Source: Rhizobium etli CFN 42
Lineage (GTDB): Bacteria > Pseudomonadota > Alphaproteobacteria > Rhizobiales > Rhizobiaceae
DNA length: 64,000 bases
NCBI RefSeq assembly: GCF_000092045.1
Contig: NC_007766.1
Coordinates: 124,001-188,000 of the forward strand
Reading direction: 5' to 3'
Shown: one piece after another, positions 1 through 9,412 of the stretch
How positions within the stretch are numbered: position 1 is the stretch's first letter
Layout of the letters: every line of letters starts with the position of its first letter
Made by a program: the position numbers and the translations under genes
Notes under the pieces: generated by a model
Databases searched by the model: none
What the model was told of the DNA's origin: nothing
Seen by the model: the letters and a program-made list of their open reading frames with translations, nothing else

Positions 1-1
1 T

Positions 2-76
2 GAGCTTTCGGCACTGGAAGTCCTGCGGCCGGAAACGCCGAAAGCAGAGTTGCTGCACGATTTGCCCGAGGATTGA
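2..76 (+). CDS. C-terminal tail of an unidentified protein (cut by window edge)
   Basis: An open frame enters from the left edge and ends at TGA 74-76. The visible residues are ELSALEVLRPETPKAELLHD and four more. The composition looks coding, but it is too short to identify. It could also be chance open frame. Confidence 0.35.
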   Translation, partial: ELSALEVLRPETPKAELLHDLPED

Positions 77-174
77 CCTTGCGGAGGCGCGACGATTCCG
101 GATGACCGGATTCCACCGGCCAAAATATCCGGTCAAGGGGCCGGTCGAACGCAGGCGTTGCTGAACGTCGGCAC

Positions 175-1077
175 CTACTCGTAAAAACTGCTGTTATCGA
201 CCGAGACGGCCTCGAGCGCGTACGGTATAAAGTCGGACATCGCGGCGCCCATGCGTACCGAAAAGGGGTATTTATCGCTCATCGATGCGCCATCACCGCG
301 TCTGAAGTCTGATGAAGAGCCGTAGTTCAGCTGAACGTACACGGTTCCCTTGACGTAGAACTCGATCTCCCTGGGACCGAGTACTGTCACCCGAATTTCG
401 TCGGCGACGACCTCCTCGACGGTGGTGTGCGTCGAGAGCTCATCCAGTTCCTGAACGATTGTCTCGGTTAGTTTTGCGTCTGCTTCCTTATTGATATCCT
501 CGGTGACGAGGTCGATCACTGCGCTCCGCACCGTTTCGATGGCCTTGTGAAAGCGAAGCACGGCGTGAATAGCGGCTTCCATGAAAGCGCTAACGGCTTG
601 ATCGCCTTCAACGAGCGAGCCGGGACGCATATGGGTGTATTTCGAAAGCTCGTCGACCATCTCGCGAAGGGTCCTATGGTCTGCGTCCACATCGAGGCCG
701 ATTTTTTCGAGGAAGTCATCGGACAATCCCCCTTGCGTCGCATAGACCATTCGGTCGATGCGGGTCGGCCTATCTTGATAAGCGGCCCCTCTCTTCTTTG
801 CATCCGCTTCACGTCTGGGCCGCTGGTCCTGGTACCACCCACAGGCCTTGACGAGTTCGTCAGGCGCCAGACTATGCAGGACATAGGTCACCAGTTCGCG
901 CAGGCCAGCTGCAAAGAGATTGGCGCGGATCGGGTTAGCGCTGTCCCAGGAAGCTCCGAGTGACCCGGCTAGGACCTTCCGAGAGAAATCGTCTGGAAGT
1001 TTCGCCGATAGCGTTTCGGCGAGGGCAACGGTGGAAGATGGGAGCACGTGGCTGGTTCCTCGCGTGAATACAAACAT
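175..1077 (-). CDS. Hypothetical protein, possibly pPIWI-associating nuclease-like
   Basis: A 300-residue soluble protein with no signal peptide or membrane segment. The C-terminal third holds the motif DELSTHTTVEEV, then a beta-rich stretch with YVQLNYGSSSDFRRGDGA and PFSVRMGA, and ends in NSSFYE. From memory this layout (helical N-terminus, 'ELSTHT' turn, 'GS.SD.RRGDGA..PF' block) resembles the predicted pPIWI-associating nuclease families found in Argonaute-like and other defence islands. No pPIWI gene is visible beside it, so the family call is tentative and nuclease activity is inference only. It is a lone minus-strand gene, with decayed sequence on its upstream side. Confidence 0.55.
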   Translation of the reverse strand: MFVFTRGTSHVLPSSTVALAETLSAKLPDDFSRKVLAGSLGASWDSANPIRANLFAAGLRELVTYVLHSLAPDELVKACGWYQDQRPRREADAKKRGAAYQDRPTRIDRMVYATQGGLSDDFLEKIGLDVDADHRTLREMVDELSKYTHMRPGSLVEGDQAVSAFMEAAIHAVLRFHKAIETVRSAVIDLVTEDINKEADAKLTETIVQELDELSTHTTVEEVVADEIRVTVLGPREIEFYVKGTVYVQLNYGSSSDFRRGDGASMSDKYPFSVRMGAAMSDFIPYALEAVSVDNSSFYE

Positions 1078-1379
1078 AGAAAAGATAGCGTCTTTAGCGT
1101 CGACGATGTTCCGTCACAAGCCTTCGACGTAATAGCGAAAAGAGCTCCGCGTGTTTGGGCGACTTCGCGACTATGAGGCCACCCCAGCCCACGGCTTGTT
1201 GCTTAGTTGTTCACGTTCTGGGCCAAGAAGATCGCATAATGGATCGAAGGGAACTGGTGCCCAGGCGAGCAAAACAATTCCTCGATTAAGTCGTGCAGGA
1301 CGCTCAAAATGCGGACGCTAGCCTACCTCAAGACGTCACGAAGGCTTCAACTAGCCAAGGTTTTGTCACTTTGCCCCGG

Positions 1380-1535
1380 CAAAGCCTCCGGCTTTTCGCC
1401 CTCAGGGCTTACGTGGATTCACGCCTCGTGGTTGACCTCGTGGGTGGGGGAGGTGACGACATCCTGATCGGCGGAGCAGCCGCTGACACGTTCGCCGGCC
1501 GCGAATGGTGGCATTGACACGGTGCCATGCTCGCC
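1380..1535 (+). pseudogene. Fragment of an RTX / hemolysin-type calcium-binding repeat protein
   Basis: Around 1440-1500 the translation reads VGGGGDDILIGGAAADTFAG. This is one and a half copies of the glycine- and aspartate-rich nonapeptide (GGxGxDxLx) of RTX proteins, continuing as G-I-D-T-V in another frame. Nothing before or after completes a secreted RTX protein, so this is a gene relic within the gap between the minus-strand gene ending at 1077 and the regulator at 1727. The rest of that gap shows no supported gene. Confidence 0.5.
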
Positions 1536-1726
1536 ACCGCTATTTCCTCTATCGGAGGATGAAGCGCCTAATAACGACAGGCTGGCGACGAACCGCTCCC
1601 TCGCACTATAGATCGATCAGTCGACAGGCTGGTGTAGTTCTGGTACAGTTCCTTATCGTTCGCTGATCTTTAGGGCGCGGACGGCAGGGAGATCACAGCT
1701 CTTGCCCCAAGTTAAGAGCTGCCTCT

Positions 1727-2500
1727 GTGCCCCAGTTCCCCCGTTTTGAAAATCAGTTACTCGCTCGCCTCCCTGCCGACGAGTTGTCCGCAGTCATCCC
1801 CCACCTTGAGCCAATCGAGCTTCCCCTCGCCTTCCTTATCGTTTCCGCGCGTCAGAAAATCGAGCACGTCTACTTCCTTGAAAGCGGCCTGGGCTCGATC
1901 GTTACCGTTTCCCCCAAGGGTCGAAAGGCGGAAGCGGGGATGTTTGGTCGTGAAGGATTTGCGCCCACGCCTCCCGCTGTCGGATTTGGTTTAAGCCTGA
2001 ATGAGGTGGTCGTACAGTCTCCAGGAAAGGGCTACCGCATCGAGATTGGATCGTTCAGCAAACTACGGGAGGACTGCATTATCTTCACGAGCTTGCTTAA
2101 CCGCTGCTCGCATAACCTGTCTACGCAGGTTTCCTACACGGCACTATCGAACGGAATTCACAAGGTTGACGTTCGGCTGGCCCGCTGGCTCCTGATGTGC
2201 AACGATCGCCTCGGCGGCCACGAGATTGTCATTACCCACGACTACATCGCGCTGATGCTTGCCGTGAGACGTCCGAGCGTCACCGATGCTCTTCACGTTC
2301 TTGAGGGCAAGGGCTTTATCAAGTCAGAGCGGAAACGCATTACGGTGCGCAACCGCCGCGCTATGGAAGAGTTCGCTTCGGATGCCTACGGCGGACCTGA
2401 AGAAGAATACCGGCTCCTCTTCGGCGCTCCGTTAGCCCACAACGCGGCGACGATGGTGGAACACCGAGCAGAACCGAGGCTCCCTATATCATCGCGCTAA
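1727..2500 (+). CDS. Crp/Fnr family transcriptional regulator
   Basis: A 257-residue regulator with a GTG start. The N-terminal half is a cyclic-nucleotide-binding-like beta barrel (IEHVYFLESGLGSIVTV, GREGF). The C-terminal half is a winged helix with a recognition region HDYIALMLAVRRPSVTDALH followed by LEGKGFIKSERKRITVRNR. It has no FNR-type cysteine cluster. It resembles the many rhizobial Crp/Fnr proteins of unknown ligand that accompany stress genes. A paralogue lies at 30549-31310 with the same 'MLGVRR..V..AL..LEG.G.I' core. It is monocistronic as far as can be seen. Confidence 0.88.
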   Translation: MPQFPRFENQLLARLPADELSAVIPHLEPIELPLAFLIVSARQKIEHVYFLESGLGSIVTVSPKGRKAEAGMFGREGFAPTPPAVGFGLSLNEVVVQSPGKGYRIEIGSFSKLREDCIIFTSLLNRCSHNLSTQVSYTALSNGIHKVDVRLARWLLMCNDRLGGHEIVITHDYIALMLAVRRPSVTDALHVLEGKGFIKSERKRITVRNRRAMEEFASDAYGGPEEEYRLLFGAPLAHNAATMVEHRAEPRLPISSR

Positions 2501-2811
2501 CCAGACCGAAGCCGGTCTGGTTCATGCCAGGAAGATCTCAGTCCGAATACAACGCCAAAGGCTTTCATCAACAGCATCTCGTTTAAGCCTCCGAAAAACT
2601 GAAGTACACCGGCGTCGCGTTTGACCTTCTCGGCGCGCGGTATTACCGACACCGAGTGGCTTCGACACGGGCGGACATAAGAGATAGCCGCGCGCCAAGC
2701 GACGAAAACGATCAGCCTTCGTTACGAAGGTTAGTTTCGACGCGCGGATGAATGGTGAGGCGACGTCCTGAGCGGCTGGAAAAAAGATCATGATCTCGGC
2801 CGTTGCAAATG
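2501..2811. other. Intergenic gap, nothing recognised
   Basis: About 310 bases between the convergent Crp/Fnr and response-regulator genes. The frames here are short and do not look coding. No hairpin with a T-run was noticed. Confidence 0.4.
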
Positions 2812-3231
2812 TCACGCCCGCCGGTGTCCTTTTTCGTTTCCATCGGAAAGTATCGGAGGTAGATGCCGGCTTTTCGAGCTGAGGCAATCATTCACAGCCT
2901 TGACCAAGCGAGCAGGGTCTGAAGGTTTAGGCACCCAGGTGCCGTTGAGGAAAACCTGATGACTTTCCCTCTCCACGCCTCTTCGAGCACTGTGGACGAC
3001 AAATGGAACACCCCGTGCTACGAGTATCTCAGCAACCTCAATGCACTCGCCATCTCGCAGGAAAATGTCAATGATCGCCGCATCGGGAGTATAATCTGCC
3101 AGCCATGCAAGCGCGGCAGCGCAGGATGCAAGACTAGTCGAAGTTCCTGCCTGAGCATCGTCAAGCGTTCTCTCGACATCCATCGCAATCAGCGCTTCGT
3201 CTTCCAGAAGCAGAATAGCCGGAGTACGCAT
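2812..3231 (-). CDS. Single-domain response regulator (receiver only)
   Basis: A 139-residue CheY-like receiver without an output domain. Visible are the acidic pair in LLLEDEAL (residues 10-11), the phospho-acceptor Asp55 in AIIDIFLRDG, a Ser in VVHSARRG, and the Lys-Pro pair in WVPKP. The ATG at 3231 is preferred over an in-frame GTG nine bases earlier because AGGTG lies seven bases ahead of it. No histidine kinase is adjacent, so it is an orphan. Such stand-alone receivers in rhizobia often work with HWE/HisKA2-type kinases; that is family knowledge, not visible here. Confidence 0.85.
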   Translation of the reverse strand: MRTPAILLLEDEALIAMDVERTLDDAQAGTSTSLASCAAALAWLADYTPDAAIIDIFLRDGECIEVAEILVARGVPFVVHSARRGVERESHQVFLNGTWVPKPSDPARLVKAVNDCLSSKSRHLPPILSDGNEKGHRRA

Positions 3232-3591
3232 TGGCGGCACCTGTTGTGGAGGAAGTTACGATAGTTATACACCCCATCCCAGGGTACGTCCTGATCCGTC
3301 AGGAAACGGACCATCAGAGAAGGGATCTGCAGGATTTAAGGTTAAGCGCGATTTTCAATGCGCATCAACGTAGGCTGCATCGTTGACCGGGACCCATTCT
3401 GGGGTAGCGACATCCGGCTCTATCAGGCGGCGGAGGTCTTGGAGAAGTTGAACGGTGGCAAGTCTCTAGACTAGTACGGGCTCAGGGAGAAGATCGTAAT
3501 AAAGCGATTTGCGATAGCTGTCGACACCGCCCTCCGGTTAGCGAAAGATGCGGCACACGTAACCAGACACCCACCACGTGGTCGTCCCTAC

Positions 3592-3815
3592 GCTGTTGCG
3601 ATCGCCGGTGCTGTCGCATCTCTACACGGCGGTTCGCCATGGCGATCTAACAAAGGCAGAAGCTGAAGTGCAGTCTTCGAAGACTGGGCATCCGATTGCT
3701 TGGCGACCGAGTGTTACGACGCTATGCGTGGAGCCTCGCAATCAAACTTGACTGAGAGGATACCTACAGAGCCGAATACATCGCGGTGACCCGAACATTC
3801 GTCCAAGTAGCCTCA
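3592..3815 (+). pseudogene. Remnant of a VapC-like PIN-domain toxin
   Basis: One frame reads LLRSPVLSHLYTAVRHGDLT then KAEAEV. After a frameshift near 3685 another frame reads IRLLGDRVLRRYAWSLAIKL, a TGA, then EDTYRAEYIAVT. The 'IRLLGDRVLRR.AW..A..L..EDTY.AEY.A.T' string matches the C-terminal half of a common PIN-domain VapC family as I remember it. The frameshift, the internal stop and the missing N-terminus make it non-functional. No antitoxin gene is recognisable upstream. Confidence 0.55.
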
Positions 3816-3928
3816 ATTCAGGACTGCTGGCTGCCGATTGAATTGCGCGCTGACTGCCGCCTCTGCCCATCGGCTAGTCGGCGATAGACTATGAAAACGC
3901 CAGGCTAACTGCTCCTTACGAAGCGACC

Positions 3929-4171
3929 TCAAGTTTGTCGAAGGATGCCAGCCTCCTTTGCCGCAGCCTCAAACGCAGATCGCGCTTCCGCATCGGGAAT
4001 AACGCCACTCGCCGCGTCCAGGCATACCTTCCACGCTGTCGCATAGTTCGGATGGCTTCTGTTATCGGGCCAGTATTTCTTCAAGAACGCGACCGCCTCT
4101 CTAGCGTTCCTGATGACGTGAACACGGCCATCTATCTTCAGTTCGACGTTCGCGTCCCAGATGCTGATCAT
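3929..4171 (-). CDS. DUF982 domain protein
   Basis: An 80-residue protein covering the whole DUF982 family: a W near the start, REAVAFLKKYWPDN, then YATAWKVCLDAASG and AEARSAFEAAAKEAGI. The start at MISIWDAN is chosen because GGAGGAC sits three bases before the ATG; an upstream GTG is possible. DUF982 proteins are small, of unknown function and expanded in Rhizobiaceae. Others here are at 11470-11712 and 19107-19367. Confidence 0.82.
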   Translation of the reverse strand: MISIWDANVELKIDGRVHVIRNAREAVAFLKKYWPDNRSHPNYATAWKVCLDAASGVIPDAEARSAFEAAAKEAGILRQT

Positions 4172-4409
4172 GGCGTCCTCCGTGGGCAGGCTCCCCACAA
4201 ACGTATATTAGAACGATCTGTTCCAAGCGGACGATACTGCCGAAATATTGGAGGGCGGCATGATTGAAACCGTTCCATACTCGCCCCTCAAGGTCGCGTG
4301 CCGCCCCGTGCAGTAGCTTGCCAGCTTTGCCCTGAGGTTATCAATCGAGCTGATCGCAGCGAGAACCAGGTTCGCCAACAAGCATAGCAAGCTGAGGCGA
4401 TCCTGTGCC

Positions 4410-5079
4410 GCCCCGTGGCGCTGGCGGAGGCCGGTGCTGCCGTGGTTGTCATCGAACGCAGCGAGACCGATGCCTGGCAAGCCCGTGCGCTCCGCGACAA
4501 GGACTGCGACGTCGAAGCCCGGGTGGGCGACGTCACCGATGCGGCCCGCATGGACGCGATCGCGACCGAGCTTGCCGATGCAGGCGGCCGGCGACGATCC
4601 TCGTGAAAAATGCTGGAATTGGCCAGAGTGGCATCCCGGCGGAGGAGTTCACCAAGGCGGACTGGCCGCGCATGATGGACGTCAATCTCAACGGCGTCTT
4701 CTGGTGCTCGCGCGCCTTCGGTCGTCTCATGATTTCGCTGAAACGCCGCGCCATCGTGAACCTCGGCTCGATGTCGGGACATATCTGCAACCGGCCTCAG
4801 CCCCAGCCGGCCTATAATGTCTCCAAGGCGGCGGTCGATCATCTCACGCGCTCGTAGGCCGCCGAGTGGGCGCTTCGCGGCATCAGGGTAAACGCCGACG
4901 CGCCCACCTATAACACCGATGGTGGTGCCCGTCGAAGCCGATCGCTCGCTGACACGCCCATGGCTTGGATGGGAACGCCGGAGGAGGTTGCAAGCGCGGT
5001 CCTCTTCCTCGCATCGGGCGCCGCCAGCCTGATGACCGGGGCAATCGTCAACGTCGATGCAGGATTCACTTGCTGGTAA
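4410..5079 (+). pseudogene. Decayed short-chain dehydrogenase/reductase (SDR)
   Basis: SDR blocks appear in order but in broken frames. First comes ALAEAGAAVVVIERSETDAW with DVTDAARMDAIATELADAG. After a shift near 4590 come ILVKNAGIGQSGIPAEEF, VNLNGVFWCSRAFGRLM and SAYNVSKAAVDH-like sequence (seen as PAYNVSKAAVDHLTRS), then an in-frame stop at 4855. Beyond that are AAEWALRGIRVNADAPT, a further shift, and a C-terminus ending GAIVNVDAGFTCW. The N-terminal nucleotide-binding strand and TGxxxGxG are missing. It is clearly inactivated. Confidence 0.85.
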
Positions 5080-5435
5080 TCCTTCCGAGATGGGCACGAG
5101 GGGCGCCTCGTCCGCTCCGATGCGTGCAGCCTTTGATCAAGTTGGCCGAGGCGCTCCTTCCACTATTCCATCAACCGATAGGCCAGAGGATAGAGCTAAC
5201 TCATCGGTCTGATCGGGCCAGGATGTCGATTTTCTTTCGCGGTCACCGCTTCGGTGCCAATAATCCCATGCAATCGAGGCACAGGACAGGTTCTGACCAT
5301 TCAGCCGTTGCGATGAAAATGGCAACTGCACGACGTATATTTCGGCCGCGGCCAGCTGTTTTCGGATCTTGAATTTTGAGCCTGGTTTCGCCAATTGATC
5401 GGCGCAAATTGCATTTCTTTGGAGAATCCGAGCAC

Positions 5436-7328
5436 ATGACGACAACTGTCGAACAGACCGCTGAAAGCCACGTCTTTGAGGCCGATGTTGCCCGCCTTTT
5501 GCATATGATGGTCCACTCCGTTTATTCGGACAAGGGCGTTTTCCTGCGCGAATTGATCTCGAATGGCGCCGATGCCTGCGAGAAGCTGCGCTATGAGGCG
5601 ATCGAGACGCCTTCGCTACTGGCAGCCGATGCCGAGAGCCGCATCATGCTGCGGCTTGACGAAGAGAGCCGGCAGCTTGTCGTGGAGGACAACGGCATCG
5701 GGATGCGGCGTGACGAGATGATTGAGGCGCTCGGCACGATTGCGAGGTCGGGGACGCGGGCGTTCATGGAGCGTATTGCAGAGAACAAGGCCGCCGAAGG
5801 CGCACAATTCATCGGACAGTTCGGCGTCGGCTTCTATTCCTGCTTTATGGTCGCCGAGCATGTCGATGTGATTTCCCGTCGCGCCGGCTCAGAAGAGGCG
5901 TGGAAATGGTCCTCGGACGGGAAGGGAAGCTATAGTGTCGAGGCAGCAAACCTCGTCGAAGCGCCAGCCCGCGGCACGCGCATCGTCCTGCATCTGATGG
6001 AGGATGCCAAGACATACACCTCAAGGTGGACCGTCGAACGAATCGTCAAAGAACAATCCGGTCATGTCCCGGTCGCGATCCGCATTGTGGACAAACCTGG
6101 TGGCGAGCCGGTCCAGATAACGGACGGGACTGCGCTGTGGACCAAATCGAAGAGCGAAGTCAGCAAGGAAGACTATACCGACTTCTACCGCGGCCTATCT
6201 GGGCAATACGACGAACCGGCGCTCACTGTGCACTTTCGTGCCGAGGGGCGGCACGAATACACAGCCCTGGCGTTTGTACCGGGAACGCAGCCGTTCGACA
6301 TGTTTGATCCGGAACGCAAAGGAAGGATGAAGCTTTACGTCAAGCGGGTCTTCATCACCGACGATGCGGAACTGATGCCCAGATATCTGCGCTTCGTTCG
6401 AGGGCTGATCGATACGGCTGACCTGCCGCTCAACGTGTCTCGCGAGATGATCCAGGAGAGCCCCATCCTGGCGGCAATCCGCAAGGGTGTCACCAATAGG
6501 GTTATCACAGCGATCGAGAAACTGGCTGACGGCGAGTCGGAGACCTATCTCACGTTCTGGAAGAATTTCGGACCCGTCTTGAAGGAGGGCATCTACGAGG
6601 ATTACGAGCGGCGCGCACAATTGATGGCGCTTGCACGATTTCACACGTCGGCATCGCCGGAAGGGCACCGTTCACTTGCCGAATACGTCAAAGACGCCAA
6701 AGAAGGCCAGGACGCCATCTACTATCTTGCGGGTGGCAGTCTGGACCAGTTGAAGGCGTCGCCACAGCTCGAAGGTTTCCGCGCGCGAGGCATCGAAGTG
6801 CTGCTGCTGACCGACTCAGTCGACAGCTTCTGGGTGGTGAACGCGCCGGAATTCGAAGGGAAGGCGTTCAAATCGATCACGCAGGGAACTGCGGATCTGG
6901 CGCAGTTTCCAAGGCTCGACAATCAAACGCCACCGGAACAGGACAGCGCCGGTTTGGCGACATTTATTGGCTTCGCAAGAGAAAAACTGGCCGGTCAAGT
7001 CGCCGATGTTCGGGCATCCGACCGCTTGACGGAGAGCGCGGTCTGCCTGGTTGCGCCGGAGGACGGCTATGACAGGCAGATGGAAAAGATCCTGCAAAAC
7101 GCAGGTCGTCTCCAGGGAGCCACCAAACCGATCCTCGAAATCAACTTGGCACATCCCGTGATTAAAGCCATCGCGGCCGTCGAGGACGACGCGTCTTATC
7201 AAGAGGACGCAACGTTCCTGTTGCTCGATCAAGCGCGAATTCTCGATGGCGAACGGCCACAAGATCCCCGAAAATTCGCGCAACGGCTGGCGAGGGTTTT
7301 CGAGAGGTCAGTGCGGTCGGAAGGTTAG
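5436..7328 (+). CDS. htpG: Hsp90-family molecular chaperone HtpG
   Basis: A 630-residue cytosolic ATP-dependent chaperone of normal length. N-terminal ATPase motifs are present: LRELISNGADACEKLR, DNGIGM and GQFGVGFYS. The middle-domain signature MPRYLRFVRGLIDTADLPLN with VSREMIQ follows, then a typical C-terminal dimerisation region. The ATG at 5436 (MTTTVEQT) fits the family N-terminus; an earlier in-frame ATG at 5376 would add 20 residues unlike the family. A CTTGAA hexamer near 5367 could belong to a heat-shock sigma promoter, but I cannot place a convincing -10. It stands alone, surrounded by decayed genes. Confidence 0.96.
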   Translation: MTTTVEQTAESHVFEADVARLLHMMVHSVYSDKGVFLRELISNGADACEKLRYEAIETPSLLAADAESRIMLRLDEESRQLVVEDNGIGMRRDEMIEALGTIARSGTRAFMERIAENKAAEGAQFIGQFGVGFYSCFMVAEHVDVISRRAGSEEAWKWSSDGKGSYSVEAANLVEAPARGTRIVLHLMEDAKTYTSRWTVERIVKEQSGHVPVAIRIVDKPGGEPVQITDGTALWTKSKSEVSKEDYTDFYRGLSGQYDEPALTVHFRAEGRHEYTALAFVPGTQPFDMFDPERKGRMKLYVKRVFITDDAELMPRYLRFVRGLIDTADLPLNVSREMIQESPILAAIRKGVTNRVITAIEKLADGESETYLTFWKNFGPVLKEGIYEDYERRAQLMALARFHTSASPEGHRSLAEYVKDAKEGQDAIYYLAGGSLDQLKASPQLEGFRARGIEVLLLTDSVDSFWVVNAPEFEGKAFKSITQGTADLAQFPRLDNQTPPEQDSAGLATFIGFAREKLAGQVADVRASDRLTESAVCLVAPEDGYDRQMEKILQNAGRLQGATKPILEINLAHPVIKAIAAVEDDASYQEDATFLLLDQARILDGERPQDPRKFAQRLARVFERSVRSEG

Positions 7329-7482
7329 CCTGTTCACGCATTGCTTACCGCTCGACTGGCGGTCTCGCTGCTCAAACCCGCTCGGCTCCATGTCAGGAGC
7401 CGAGCCTTCCCGGCCCCCATGGCCAAAGGCTACATTAGCCTGCTGTCGCGGTCCTCGCAGGGGTTCGACGGCTGCGAGGAGT

Positions 7483-7779
7483 TCCGTCAACGCTCCAAAA
7501 TGCTCCCGCGCCGTCCTCAGTACATCATCGCCGGCAATAGGAAGATCGTTTTAACTAATATCGGACGCGGTCCGCATCGTACTCACCCCGACGGCTAACG
7601 AAGGTGCGCTGCCTCTTGAACTGTTTTACGGAAGCGAGGCTCACGATGCTTGGTTTCGCACGAAGGTGCTCGAAGCGCTGAACGACACTCGACCGGACAT
7701 TTCAGATGTTGAGGTCGAAGGACACTTTGCGGAGCGCCGGGCGATAGCGCGCGTAAAAGCAGGTGCCGCCAAGTCGTGA
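7483..7779 (+). pseudogene. Remnant of a RelB/DinJ-family antitoxin
   Basis: In one frame from 7561 the translation is SDAVRIVLTPTANEGALPLE, then a segment including HDAWFRTKVLEALNDTRPDI, ending at TGA 7777-7779. This is the conserved core and C-terminus of RelB/DinJ antitoxins. A stop and a frameshift just before SDAV cut it from its N-terminal DNA-binding part, faintly visible as EEFRQRSKML around 7480. Its stop overlaps the GTG of the toxin remnant, the usual toxin-antitoxin operon layout. Confidence 0.75.
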
Positions 7780-8058
7780 AACTTACATGGTCTGTGTTCG
7801 CACTGTCGGATCGCGACGCCTATCGAGGCAGACAATCCTTCGGCCGCTATCATGGTCGGCGAACGGATCTTGGCCGCCACGCGCCGTTTGGTCGATTTTC
7901 CAGCAAGCGGTCGCGTTGGAAGAATTGCTGGGACACGCGAACTGGTGATCAACGGATCGCCATATATCGCTGCATAAGTCATTACCGAAACAGCAGTTCG
8001 TGTCCTGCGCGTTCTTCATGGATCGCAGGAATGGCCCGACACTTTGCCCGGCAGCTAA
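7776..8058 (+). pseudogene. Remnant of a ParE/RelE-family toxin
   Basis: It begins GTG-KLTWSVFALSDRDA and then shifts frame. From about 7848 the correct frame reads AAIMVGERILAATRRLVDFP, then RIAGTRELVINGSPYIAA, a TAA at about 7976, then VITETAVRVLRVLHGSQEW and a final stop at 8056-8058. 'GRVGR..GTRELVI...PYIA.Y.I....V.VLRVLHG.Q.WP' is the standard ParE/RelE C-terminal signature. At least one frameshift and one internal stop make it inactive. It pairs with the overlapping antitoxin remnant. Confidence 0.85.
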
Positions 8059-8159
8059 GTTTCGAGCTTGACGCGCAGGCGCTATGTCTTCTGAGACAAT
8101 CGCCGGTTTGACCGAAACTACAGTTGCGACGGTTCGAGTCCTTTCAACTGCAAACGAGC

Positions 8160-8374
8160 ATGGAATGGAAGGGTCCGACGTTCGCAATGCTTCAATTCCA
8201 CACCAGAACTTCGGTTCCATTCAGCCTGGACAACGGCGGGCCGGACGCGTTCGTCCATATTTCTGCCGTGGAACGCGCTGGCGTGCGCGAAATCGTCAAA
8301 GGCCAGAAGGCTACGGCTTGGAGCGTGACGACAAGTCCGGCAAGATGTCGGCCTGGCAATCTCCAGTTGCTTGA
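8160..8374 (+). pseudogene. Decayed cspA-like cold-shock gene
   Basis: One frame contains [20 protein letters not shown] and the next frame ends RDDKSGKMSAWQSPV. Both align with the intact cold-shock protein at 14429-14638 ([23 protein letters not shown]). The first beta strands with KGFGFI are degraded to FNST-like debris and the frame changes near 8310. It is a diverged relic of the same subfamily. Confidence 0.75.
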
Positions 8375-8510
8375 AGAGGTCCCTCGAGTGGACGGAGGTC
8401 CTCGTCAAGGACCGCCAGCAATTTTTCGACGACCCTGCTGACATCGTTTGGCTATGACCGAGCCTGAGACCGCCCGTGGGGGCTACCCTTTAAGGTAAGT
8501 GAGAGCGTAC

Positions 8511-8822
8511 TCAATCCTCAACGTGTTGCGTTTTGCGCGACCAAGGGAAAGAAGTCACCGGTTTCTGCTCAACGGGCGTATGTTCACTCGGTACTTCCTG
8601 TTCAGCTGATCCAGCATCGTGCAATGCCCCGCGAAGAGCCTGACCTTGCGGATGATCGCCAAAGTACTCCAGAAAGCTCGAAATCGGCCATCTCGTCACA
8701 GTGCCGCCGGAGGAATCGTTGGCGCGATGGATGACAGTATGCTGGTCCGCTGTTTCGTTATGGTCGAGATACCATTTGTCTCCGTTTGCACTGGCCGCAA
8801 ATTCGTTTGGTGCTTCTGGCAT
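8511..8822 (-). CDS. Hypothetical protein (small rhizobial family)
   Basis: A 103-residue soluble protein with an excellent GAGGAGG site ahead of its ATG. The N-terminal two thirds have an ordered look: GDKWYLDHNETADQHTVIHR, then ANDSSGGTVTRWPISSFLEY. The tail is polar and low in complexity. I recall similar small rhizobial proteins with the 'NGD.WYL....T....V.H..N..SGG.VT...I..FL' pattern, but no function is known to me. It stands alone on the minus strand. Confidence 0.7.
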   Translation of the reverse strand: MPEAPNEFAASANGDKWYLDHNETADQHTVIHRANDSSGGTVTRWPISSFLEYFGDHPQGQALRGALHDAGSAEQEVPSEHTPVEQKPVTSFPWSRKTQHVED

Positions 8823-9103
8823 TCTAGCCTCCTCTGACGGTGCCTATTGTGCCGCTTGGCAAGCGCAGCAGCAAGGTCTTGAGTGAACGGCTTGGACCGC
8901 CGGCGCAATCCGGCGCCGTGTAACTTTCGTTGCAGGTAGTTCATGGCACAGAGAGTCAATGACTTCCTGCGCCTCCGGCGCTTGCGCGGGGGGCGATGAG
9001 AAGCTCGTCTGGCTGTTCGAACGGCGTCGGCATGCAACCCGCCACCGCGTTGGTATGGGCTTCGTCGAATGAGCTTTGCGAGAAGTTACTCAACGCGGTC
9101 TGT

Positions 9104-9412
9104 TCAGGCGCCGGTAGGCGACCTAACTTTAACGGCTGAACGGATACCCTGAATCCGCTTGCGATTTTTTTCGAACTCCGCGGATGATTTCGAGGACAGT
9201 GGTGTTTTTCCGAAGTGCCGGCTGAGTTCGCTAGAGAGGGCGGCGGGCGAGGTCATTCCGTCGTGATAAAGCTTGAACAGCAGTCTGACGGCAACGTTGT
9301 AATATCTCGGGTCTGCAAGGCTACTTGTGCAGTCGTATCCTGCGTCGTCAAGGACAGCCTGCAATACAGCCAGGTCAGAGGTCCGCACAGACATGTTGAG
9401 ATTGGAAGACAT
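9104..9412 (-). CDS. Small hypothetical protein, paralogue of 11887-12165
   Basis: A 102-residue protein starting MSSNLNMSVRTSDLAVL just after an AAGGAGGAC site. The core has 'DLAVLQAVLDDAGY...ADPRYYNVAVRLLFKLYHDGMTS..ALSSELSRHFG'. It lines up with the proteins at 11887-12165 and 30225-30425, defining a small three-member family in this window. It is predicted helical and cytosolic, and I do not recognise a function. Its 5' leader is nearly the same as the leaders of the genes at 10372 and 12165, so the three are probably controlled together. Confidence 0.75.
   Translation of the reverse strand: MSSNLNMSVRTSDLAVLQAVLDDAGYDCTSSLADPRYYNVAVRLLFKLYHDGMTSPAALSSELSRHFGKTPLSSKSSAEFEKNRKRIQGIRSAVKVRSPTGA

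Noticed and set aside
547..963. Plus-strand open frame inside the 300-residue minus-strand gene
   Set aside because: It is antisense to a better gene, lacks a ribosome-binding site and has no family resemblance.
5320..5435. Heat-shock sigma promoter before htpG
   Set aside because: A CTTGAA is present, but no -10 of the right sequence and spacing could be placed by eye.
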